This document shows, piece by piece, positions 1-5,215 of a stretch of 5,215 nucleotides of DNA (the first letter of the stretch is position 1; every line of letters begins with the position of its first letter). The translations under genes and the position numbers were made by a program. The DNA comes from Clostridia bacterium (GTDB taxonomy: Bacteria; Bacillota; Clostridia; Christensenellales; Pumilibacteraceae), in assembly GCA_900762945.1 (NCBI GenBank), contig CAAFIN010000229.1, positions 1 to 5,215 of the forward strand, given 5' to 3'. A model generated the notes under the pieces. That model was given only the letters and a program-made list of their open reading frames with translations. It was not told the origin of the DNA and made no database searches.

Positions 1-39
1 GGGATCCTCACGCTCACTTCGTTCGCCCGAGGTTTGACG
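1..39 (-). repeat. Possible REP-like intergenic repeat, partial or degenerate
   Basis: Read on the minus strand, this stretch begins with CGTCA and ends with GGATCCC, and it holds a purine-rich imperfect palindrome between them (CCTC at 6-9 against GAGG at 29-32). The element at 102-157 has the same frame on the plus strand (CGTCA, then a palindrome, then GGAATCCC). The two therefore look like oppositely oriented members of one short repeat family. This copy touches the window edge and may be cut off. The family assignment rests on two diverged copies only, so it is tentative. Confidence 0.35.
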
Positions 40-101
40 TTGGGAAAACGTGGGCTGTGCGAAATAATTTAAAAAAATACCGCGCAGTTTCCGTTCTACC
101 T

Positions 102-157
102 CGTCATTCAGAGAAACGAGCGAACGCATTTTGCGTTCGCTCGTTTCGTGGAATCCC
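102..157 (+). repeat. REP-like palindromic intergenic element with perfect 16-bp hairpin
   Basis: The element starts with CGTCATTCAGAG and ends with GGAATCCC. Between them is a perfect inverted repeat: GAAACGAGCGAACGCA at 113-128 pairs with 132-147 around a TTT loop. The stem is 16 bp with no mismatch. It lies about 75 bp beyond the stop codon of the minus-strand kinase gene, but no T-run directly follows it on either strand, so it does not look like a standard intrinsic terminator. It could still stabilise the 3' end of the kinase mRNA. Dispersed palindromes with this kind of framing are common between genes in gut Clostridia assemblies; that comparison is from general recall and was not searched. 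Confidence 0.65.
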
Positions 158-179
158 ATACTAGTGGAATCCCATACTA
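148..179. repeat. Perfect 16-bp tandem duplication
   Basis: GTGGAATCCCATACTA occurs at 148-163 and again, with no mismatch and no spacer, at 164-179. The first copy overlaps the end of the palindromic element at 102-157, so the duplication looks like a doubled right boundary of that element. It lies between the hairpin and the 3' end of the kinase gene. It could have arisen by slippage or by repeat insertion with a duplicated edge; the sequence alone does not decide between these. Confidence 0.85.
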
Positions 180-222
180 TGAGAAAAATATTATCCTTAT
201 CGGAAAGTCTTAATTCCGCGCG

Positions 223-1311
223 TTACTTCGCATACTTTCTGACCACGTTCAGCATTTCGTCGTAGCGTTCGAGCATTTCGGACACAAGGCGGAACTGCGT
301 TCTCGAGCGGATAAGGTTGTGGTCGGGCTTGGCGACCTTGAAGTAAGTGTCGCCGCCAAGGTAATCTGCGAGGAAGCGCATACCGCACTCGTAAGTCATC
401 ATGACGGAGCCGAGCGGGAGAGCGTCCACTTCCCTGTCGGTGATAACGCCTTTCATGGCTCCGATAAAGCCGCGGGAATACACGTCGAACAACTGCATTG
501 AAAAATGCACTTTGTTAAGGTCCGCTTCGTCCTCGAGCGCGGTGGAGCAACCGAAGCGTACGGAGTCGCCGAAGTCGTACACGACCGAGCCGCCCATTAC
601 GGTGTCGAGGTCGATGACCGCGACTGCTTTGCCGGTTTTCGCGTCGAGCAGAACGTTGTTGAGTTTGGTGTCGTTGTGCGTGACGCGTCTGGGGATCTCG
701 CCGTTACTCAGCATATCCACGATCTTGTTCGCAAGGTACGCGTGGTCGGTGACAAACTTGATTTCTTCTTCACACTTCGCTTTTCTGCCCGCTTTGTCGG
801 CGTTAAGCGAAGCGGTAAAGTCGCGGTAGCGCGAAACGGTGTTGTGAAAATTCGGGATAACGTCGCGGATCTCGTCGACGTCGAAGCCGTCGAGCATACG
901 GGCGAACTTGCCGAACGCCACGCCGCTTTGGTAGAAATCCTCGTCGCTGCGGGCGAGGTTGAGCGACACGGTATTGTCGATATAGAGGTAAACGCGCCAG
1001 CAACCGCCGTCGGCGCGCACGTAGGACTTGCCGCAACGCGCGGAAACTAACGTCATGGTTTCGCGGTCGGGGTCGCCGCCCGCCGCCGCGATATTCTTCT
1101 TGGCGTGGGCGATTACTTTTTCGATATTGCTCATCAGCATGTCCACGTCGCGGAAAATCGAGTCGTTGATACGCTGAAGTATGTACTTTCTGCCGTCGGT
1201 TTCGACGAGGTAAGTGTCGTTGATATGCCCGTCGCCATAGGGCCTAACGGACTTTATGGTTTCCTTAATGTCGAAACTGCCGACTATTTTCTCAAGTTCC
1301 TGTTCGTTCAT
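223..1311 (-). CDS. nahK: N-acetylhexosamine 1-kinase (NahK/LnpB-like, APH fold)
   Basis: This 362-residue protein probably phosphorylates C1 of GlcNAc or GalNAc with ATP in the cytoplasm, giving the hexosamine 1-phosphate used in glycan salvage. Its length and sequence closely match my memory of the bifidobacterial kinase (about 360 residues). The shared blocks are PYGDGHIN..TYLV at the N-terminal nucleotide loop (residues 24-36), RKYILQRIN (41-49), VTHNDTKLNNVL (210-221), VIDLDTVMGGS (232-242), YDFGDSVRFG (245-254), TALEDEADLNKVHFS (257-271) and ECGMRFLADYL (308-318). Asp214 in the HND motif is the expected catalytic base, Asn219 and Asp234 the expected metal ligands. The ATG start follows GAGGAG at a 6-nt spacing, and the stop is TAA. 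In Bifidobacterium the gene sits with lacto-N-biose phosphorylase, GalT and GalE; none is present here, so the gene appears solitary within this window. A related kinase with a shifted sugar preference is the main alternative. Confidence 0.9.
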   Translation of the reverse strand: MNEQELEKIVGSFDIKETIKSVRPYGDGHINDTYLVETDGRKYILQRINDSIFRDVDMLMSNIEKVIAHAKKNIAAAGGDPDRETMTLVSARCGKSYVRADGGCWRVYLYIDNTVSLNLARSDEDFYQSGVAFGKFARMLDGFDVDEIRDVIPNFHNTVSRYRDFTASLNADKAGRKAKCEEEIKFVTDHAYLANKIVDMLSNGEIPRRVTHNDTKLNNVLLDAKTGKAVAVIDLDTVMGGSVVYDFGDSVRFGCSTALEDEADLNKVHFSMQLFDVYSRGFIGAMKGVITDREVDALPLGSVMMTYECGMRFLADYLGGDTYFKVAKPDHNLIRSRTQFRLVSEMLERYDEMLNVVRKYAK

Positions 1312-1317
1312 AAAAAA

Positions 1318-1323
1318 CTCCTC
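1318..1323 (-). promoter_or_regulatory. Shine-Dalgarno site of the kinase gene
   Basis: The minus strand reads GAGGAG, then six T residues, then ATG at 1311. The strong match and the 6-nt spacing fix the kinase start at this ATG. Confidence 0.85.
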
Positions 1324-1365
1324 GGCGCGGCGAGCGTAATTTTTCCGTCGCGCGACAACGTTTTT

Positions 1366-1394
1366 ATCATATCAAAAGCGCGGCGTAAGCGCAA
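1366..1394 (-). promoter_or_regulatory. Predicted sigma-A promoter of the kinase gene
   Basis: On the minus strand the -10 is TATGAT (1366-1371, 5 of 6 matches). It is preceded by TG one base upstream (1373-1374), which makes an extended -10. A -35 candidate TTGCGC (1389-1394, 3 of 6 matches, keeping the TTG) sits 17 bp further upstream. Transcription would begin near 1359 and leave a leader of about 48 nt containing the GAGGAG site. A perfect 10-bp palindrome, GTCGCGCGAC (1347-1356), falls just after the predicted start and could be an operator, although short GC-rich palindromes are easily found by chance in this composition. Confidence 0.6.
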
Positions 1395-1498
1395 GCGTTT
1401 TACTGTCCTCGAATACAAAAATCAATAAAAAGTGTCTTTTCGTGCATAAGTTCGGCGCAGGCGAGGGGTGAAAATTTCGCAAAACGCCCCGAAATATG

Positions 1499-1527
1499 TT
1501 TACTACTCCGCAGAATTGTGCTAGAAT
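1499..1527 (+). promoter_or_regulatory. Predicted sigma-A promoter of the ABC exporter operon
   Basis: A -35 candidate TTTACT (1499-1504, 4 of 6 matches) is followed after exactly 17 bp by TAGAAT (1522-1527, 5 of 6 matches). TG at 1519-1520 completes an extended -10. Transcription would start near 1534, giving a leader of about 38 nt before the ATG at 1572. The upstream in-frame GTG at 1518 lies inside this promoter, which argues against using it as the start of the first ABC gene. The leader begins with a GC-rich run (1535-1546) that can form only a very short hairpin. Confidence 0.7.
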
Positions 1528-1571
1528 ACTATACGCGCGTGCGCGCAAACTATATTTATGGGAATAACCGT

Positions 1572-3314
1572 ATGCTGAAACTGATCAAATATCTGAAAGG
1601 CTACTGGTTCAAGACGATTTCGGGTCCGCTCTTTAAGTTGCTCGAAGCCGTTTTCGAACTTATCACGCCGCTCGTCGTCGCCTGGATAATCGACGCGGCG
1701 ATTCCGCGCGGTCAAGCCGGCGATTACTCGGGGCTGATAGCCGGCGGGCTGATCGTATTGACCTTAGGCGTGTTCGGGCTGGGATTCGCGCTCACCGCGC
1801 AGTTCTTCGCTTCGCGCGCGTCGCTGGGCTTCGGCACAAACCTACGCCGCGAACTCTACCGCCATATCAACACGTTTTCGTACACCGAACTCGACCGTTT
1901 CTCCACCACTTCGCTCATCACCCGTCTGACCGCGGACGTGAACCAGACTCAGCAAGGCGTGGCAATGTTCATTCGCCTTATTCTGCGCGCTCCGTTCATC
2001 GTGGTCGGCGCGATCGTAATGGCGATGCTTATCGACCTTAAACTGTCGCTGATATTCGTGGCGGTAACGCTGGTGATCGGCGGCATACTGTGGCTGATTA
2101 TGTCGTTCACGCTCCCGAAGTACAAGACCGTACAATCGAAACTCGACGACGTAACGAGGCTCACGAAAGAAAATCTCGCGGGCGCGAGAGTTATCCGTGC
2201 GTTCGGCGCGGAGGACCGCGAAAAATCGGCGTTCGCCAAAGCCGCGGAAAACCTCTCCTCGTCCTCTATCCGCGTAAGCGCGCTGTCGGCGCTTCTCAAC
2301 CCGCTGACATATGCGGTGCTTAACCTCGGCATTATCGCGGTGCTGTACTTCGGCGGCAAGACCGTTTACTACGGATCGCTCACGCAAGGCGAAGTCATCG
2401 CGCTCATAAACTATATGACGCAGATCCTCAACGCGCTCGTCGTGTTTGCCAACCTTCTCGTCACGTTCACCAAGGCTTCGGCTTCGGCGGCGCGTATCAA
2501 CGAAGTCCTCGCCGTGTCCTCGTCTATGGAAGAGGGCAAGGGAGCTACCCCCGACCGCTCCGCTCCCGCTATCGAAATGCTCGACGCGTCGTTCTCTTAC
2601 GCCGGCAGTCCCGCTCCCTCGCTCGAACACGTCACGCTCACCGTAAAACGCGGCGACAGCGTGGGTATTCTCGGCGGCACGGGCAGCGGAAAAACCACGC
2701 TCGTCAGCCTTATCCCGAGATTGTACGACGCGACTTCCGGCTCCGTCCGAGTTTTCGGCAATGACGTGAAAAACTATAACAACGCCGAACTTGCTTCTAT
2801 CTTCGGCGTGGTGCCGCAAAAAGCCGTGCTGTTCGCCGGCTCCGTCCGCGACAACATGCGTTGGGGCAAAGAGGACGCGACCGACGAAGAAATCCGCAAG
2901 GCGCTCGAGGTTTCGCAATCCGCGGAGTTCGTGGACACGCTCCCCGGCGGGCTTGATTTTATAATCGCTCAGGGCGGTAAAAACCTTTCGGGCGGTCAGC
3001 GGCAAAGACTTACGATCGCGCGTGCGCTGGTGTCAAACCCCGATATAGTTATTCTCGACGACAGTTCGTCCGCGCTCGACTTCGCCACCGACGCGAAACT
3101 AAGAAAGGCGCTCGGCGCCATGAGCCGCGACGAGGGGCTGACGACCGTCACCGTTTCACAGCGCGCGACTTCTATCAAGCACTGCGACCTCATAGTCGTA
3201 CTCGACGACGGCAAGATCGTGGGCATGGGCAAGCACGAGGACCTTATCGATACTTGCGACGTGTACAGAGAAATCTGCCTGTCGCAGAACAAAGAGGAGG
3301 AACTGAAAAAATGA
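1572..3314 (+). CDS. ABC exporter half-transporter, degenerate-site subunit (TM287/LmrC/BmrC type)
   Basis: This 580-residue protein is one half of a membrane-embedded heterodimeric ABC exporter, probably moving drugs, lipids or other amphiphiles out of the cell. Residues about 15-300 form the six-helix type I exporter domain, with hydrophobic stretches near 30-45, 52-78, 130-153, 157-178, 240-262 and 275-300. The nucleotide-binding domain follows from about 333. It has Walker A GGTGSGKT (368-375, Lys374), Q-loop Gln416, signature LSGGQ (472-476) and Walker B ending Asp496. Two catalytic positions are altered: Asp497 replaces the usual glutamate, and Gln530 in VSQR replaces the switch histidine. 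This pattern is typical of the degenerate partner in known heterodimers. The start at ATG 1572 is preferred over the in-frame GTG at 1518 because the latter sits in the promoter; the Shine-Dalgarno site (GGGA at 1560-1563) is weak. The stop codon overlaps the next gene's start in ATGA. The substrate cannot be read from the sequence. Confidence 0.93.
   Translation: MLKLIKYLKGYWFKTISGPLFKLLEAVFELITPLVVAWIIDAAIPRGQAGDYSGLIAGGLIVLTLGVFGLGFALTAQFFASRASLGFGTNLRRELYRHINTFSYTELDRFSTTSLITRLTADVNQTQQGVAMFIRLILRAPFIVVGAIVMAMLIDLKLSLIFVAVTLVIGGILWLIMSFTLPKYKTVQSKLDDVTRLTKENLAGARVIRAFGAEDREKSAFAKAAENLSSSSIRVSALSALLNPLTYAVLNLGIIAVLYFGGKTVYYGSLTQGEVIALINYMTQILNALVVFANLLVTFTKASASAARINEVLAVSSSMEEGKGATPDRSAPAIEMLDASFSYAGSPAPSLEHVTLTVKRGDSVGILGGTGSGKTTLVSLIPRLYDATSGSVRVFGNDVKNYNNAELASIFGVVPQKAVLFAGSVRDNMRWGKEDATDEEIRKALEVSQSAEFVDTLPGGLDFIIAQGGKNLSGGQRQRLTIARALVSNPDIVILDDSSSALDFATDAKLRKALGAMSRDEGLTTVTVSQRATSIKHCDLIVVLDDGKIVGMGKHEDLIDTCDVYREICLSQNKEEELKK
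3295..3300 (+). promoter_or_regulatory. Shine-Dalgarno site of the second ABC gene
   Basis: AGGAGG lies inside the last codons of the first ABC gene, 10 nt before the ATG at 3311. It decides this start over the in-frame ATG at 3254, which would add 19 residues and sit deep inside the upstream gene. Confidence 0.85.
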
Positions 3315-5107
3315 AAACCTCCGCAAAAGTCATGAACAAGAAAACGTACAAGAAAAGCGACGGCGCGGCTATCAAGCGCCTTCTCAGGTACGCGAAACCT
3401 TACGTGCCGATAATACTTCTGGCGCTCGCGTGTTCGGCGGTCCAGATCGCGGCGACTCTGCTTGCCCCCGTTATCATCGGGCGCACGGTCGACTACATTA
3501 TCGGCGAAAACAACGTCGATTTCGGCGTGATATTCAAAAACGCCGGTATCTTAGGCGGCTTGATCGCGGCGGCGGTGCTGTTCCAGTACCTCTCGTCGCT
3601 GTGCATCAACTTCGCTTCGTTCCGCACTATCCGCGACCTCAGAAAATACGCTTATGACAAACTCAACGACGTGCCGCTCAGTTATATCGACAGCCGCTCG
3701 CACGGCGATCTTATGTCGAGAGTGGGCAGCGACATCGACCAGATTTCCGACGGACTGATTCAGGGCTTCTCGCAACTGTTCAGCGGCGTAGTAACGATAA
3801 TCGGTACGCTCGCGTTTATGCTGTCGGTCAATTGGCTGATCGCGCTCGTGGTCGTACTCATCACCCCGCTGTCGCTGTTCGTGGCGTACTTTATCGCCAA
3901 GGGCTGCCACAATATGTTCGCGATGCAGGCGCAAAAGCGCGGCGAACTCTCGGGGCTCGTCACCGAAATGCTGTCCAATCAGCGCGTAGTCAAGTTGTTC
4001 GGATACGAAAAACGCGCGGAAGAACGCTTCGCGGACATCAACGGCGAACTCAAGGTCTGGGGACAGAACGCCGCGTTCTACTCCGCAATGGTCAATCCTT
4101 GCACGCGCTTCGTCAACAACGTGGTTTACGTCGCGGTGTGCGTGCTGGGCGCGTACCTCGTGATCCGCGGCGACGGCGTACTCGGCATGAGCGCGTTCAC
4201 CGTGGGCGGGCTGTCGTGCTTCCTCTCCTACGCCAACCAGTACACCAAGCCGTTCAACGAAATCACGGGCGTCGTGACCGAACTGCAGACCGCGACCGCC
4301 GCGGCTAACCGCGTGTTCGAACTGCTCGAAGCGCCGGTACAGAGTTCGGACGCGGGACTTCCCGACCTTACGAACGCGAACGGCAATATCGAAATCGACG
4401 ACGTGTACTTCTCATACGTCCCCGAAAAACCGCTTATTCAGGGCTTCTCGCTGTCGGTCGGTAGCGGCCAGCGCGTGGCGATAGTCGGTCCTACCGGTTG
4501 CGGCAAGACTACGCTTATTAACTTACTTATGCGATTCTACGACCCGAACGGCGGCGTTATCCGCGTGGAGGGCAAGGACATAACGACCGTAACGCGCGAA
4601 TCGCTGCGGCTGTCGTACGGTATGGTGTTGCAGGACACGTGGCTGAAAAAAGGCACCGTCCGCGACAATATCGCGTTCGGCAACCCCTCCGCTACCGAGG
4701 AAGAAATTATCGCGGCGGCGAAAGCGGCGCATATCCACGGCTTCATCACGAGGCTCGAACACGGCTACGACACCGTTCTCGGCGACGACGGCGGCAATAT
4801 TTCGCAAGGTCAGAAGCAGTTGTTCTGCATCGCCCGCGTAATGCTCACCCACCCTCCTATGCTTATCCTGGACGAAGCGACTTCGTCCATCGACACGCGT
4901 ACCGAAATCAAGATTCAGCAAGCGTTCGAAAAACTTATGCAGAACAAGACCTCGTTCATCGTGGCGCATCGTCTGTCCACCATCAAGAACGCCGACCTTA
5001 TCCTGGTCATGAACAAGGGCAACGTCATCGAGAAAGGCACTCACGCCGAACTCCTCGAAAAAGGCGGCTTCTACGCAAACCTCTACAACTCCCAGTTCGA
5101 ACATTAG
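3311..5107 (+). CDS. ABC exporter half-transporter, catalytic-site subunit (TM288/LmrD/BmrD type)
   Basis: This 598-residue protein is the partner of the preceding half-transporter. It opens with a short lysine-rich cytoplasmic stretch (1-30). A six-helix exporter domain follows, with hydrophobic segments near 31-57, 77-100, 150-171, 174-196, 262-285 and 292-308. The ATPase domain runs from about 358 and contains Walker A GPTGCGKT (393-400, Lys399), Q-loop Gln441, Walker B LILDE (518-522, catalytic Glu522), D-loop SSID (525-528) and switch His553 in AHRLSTI. The signature is ISQGQ (497-501) instead of LSGGQ, as is usual for this subunit type. The hydrolytic ATP site should therefore pair this Walker A/B with the canonical LSGGQ of the first subunit; the other site should bind ATP without efficient turnover. 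The ATG overlaps the upstream TGA by 4 bp, which suggests translational coupling and balanced production. The ends and motifs are complete; the substrate is unknown. Confidence 0.93.
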   Translation: MKTSAKVMNKKTYKKSDGAAIKRLLRYAKPYVPIILLALACSAVQIAATLLAPVIIGRTVDYIIGENNVDFGVIFKNAGILGGLIAAAVLFQYLSSLCINFASFRTIRDLRKYAYDKLNDVPLSYIDSRSHGDLMSRVGSDIDQISDGLIQGFSQLFSGVVTIIGTLAFMLSVNWLIALVVVLITPLSLFVAYFIAKGCHNMFAMQAQKRGELSGLVTEMLSNQRVVKLFGYEKRAEERFADINGELKVWGQNAAFYSAMVNPCTRFVNNVVYVAVCVLGAYLVIRGDGVLGMSAFTVGGLSCFLSYANQYTKPFNEITGVVTELQTATAAANRVFELLEAPVQSSDAGLPDLTNANGNIEIDDVYFSYVPEKPLIQGFSLSVGSGQRVAIVGPTGCGKTTLINLLMRFYDPNGGVIRVEGKDITTVTRESLRLSYGMVLQDTWLKKGTVRDNIAFGNPSATEEEIIAAAKAAHIHGFITRLEHGYDTVLGDDGGNISQGQKQLFCIARVMLTHPPMLILDEATSSIDTRTEIKIQQAFEKLMQNKTSFIVAHRLSTIKNADLILVMNKGNVIEKGTHAELLEKGGFYANLYNSQFEH

Positions 5108-5134
5108 GATAGTTAATGATTATACAGATAATTA

Positions 5135-5177
5135 TACTAAAAAGTTTTCACTTATTTTAAGTGAGAACTTTTTAGTA
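5135..5177 (+). terminator. Stem-loop intrinsic terminator after the ABC operon
   Basis: A 20-bp stem (5135-5154 with 5158-5177) closes on a TTT loop. It has a single G-T wobble (5147 with 5165). The left arm carries an A-run at 5139-5143 and the right arm ends in CTTTTT (5168-5173), the usual layout of a Rho-independent terminator with a U-tract. The A-run means the structure could also work in the reverse direction for a gene arriving from the right. It begins 28 bp after the TAG stop of the second ABC gene, in strongly AT-rich sequence. Confidence 0.87.
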
Positions 5178-5215
5178 ATTTAGAATTAAATACTCGGCTC
5201 AATATACTTTGTTAA

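Noticed and set aside
34..70. TTGACG at 34-39 as a -35 box with AATAAT downstream
   Set aside because: The spacing to the AT-rich hexamer is well over 20 bp, no gene follows on the plus strand, and TTGACG is better explained as part of the repeat boundary.
201..218. Small hairpin CGGAA/TTCCG just after the kinase stop, considered as its terminator
   Set aside because: The stem is only 5 bp with an 8-nt loop, and the nearest T-run is about 14 nt further on. The T7 run at 71-77 (minus strand) also lacks a stem directly before it. No convincing intrinsic terminator for the kinase was found.
505..1050. Open frame of 181 codons on the plus strand inside the kinase gene
   Set aside because: It is antisense to the kinase gene, has no ribosome site I could recognise and shows a low-complexity Val/Arg/Ala composition; a shadow of the real gene.
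1518..1571. N-terminal extension of the first ABC protein from GTG at 1518
   Set aside because: It overlaps the -10 promoter region and lacks a ribosome site; the ATG at 1572 fits the family better.
1842..3005. Long open frame (387 codons) on the minus strand opposite the first ABC gene
   Set aside because: It lies wholly antisense to a well-supported ABC gene. Its translation is rich in Arg, His, Glu and Val with no recognisable domain, as expected from reading GC-biased codons backwards.
3254..3310. N-terminal extension of the second ABC protein from ATG at 3254
   Set aside because: It would overlap the upstream gene by about 60 bp without a ribosome site, whereas AGGAGG at 3295-3300 supports the ATG at 3311.
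5178..5215. Possible 3' end of a convergent gene entering from the right edge (TTA at 5212-5214)
   Set aside because: Only a few bases are available and no coding signal can be judged; the bidirectional look of the terminator is the only hint.

Overview
The window holds three protein-coding genes in a divergent layout. A sugar-kinase gene runs leftwards (223-1311, minus strand), and a two-gene ABC-exporter operon runs rightwards (1572-5107, plus strand). The genes are GC-rich in codon choice while the flanks are AT-rich. Purine-rich Shine-Dalgarno sites, the tight ATGA gene overlap, and the protein families all fit a Gram-positive, probably gut-associated and uncultured, Clostridia-type bacterium. 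That assignment is inference from style; there is no rRNA or other phylogenetic marker in the window.

Region by region: positions 1-222 are non-coding and carry palindromic and directly repeated sequence. This includes a perfect 16-bp hairpin and a perfect 16-bp tandem duplication, and looks like dispersed REP-type intergenic repeats. Positions 223-1311 encode a NahK/LnpB-like N-acetylhexosamine 1-kinase of the aminoglycoside-phosphotransferase (APH) fold. Positions 1312-1571 form the divergent control region, with a recognisable extended -10 promoter for each direction. Positions 1572-3314 and 3311-5107 encode two ABC half-transporters that overlap by 4 bp. Positions 5108-5215 are AT-rich and contain a strong stem-loop terminator that closes the operon.

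The two ABC proteins form a textbook asymmetric heterodimeric exporter of the TM287/288, LmrCD and BmrCD type. The first subunit has lost the catalytic Walker B glutamate (Asp) and the switch histidine (Gln) but keeps a canonical LSGGQ. The second keeps Glu and His but has a diverged ISQGQ signature. Pairing them gives one hydrolytic and one degenerate ATP site. The kinase probably salvages GlcNAc/GalNAc released from host or dietary glycans. No lacto-N-biose phosphorylase, GalE/GalT or sugar importer lies in the window, and nothing seen links the kinase functionally to the exporter beyond the shared intergenic region. I found no clearly new biological system here; the repeats, the promoter architecture and the start-site corrections are the points worth a second look.
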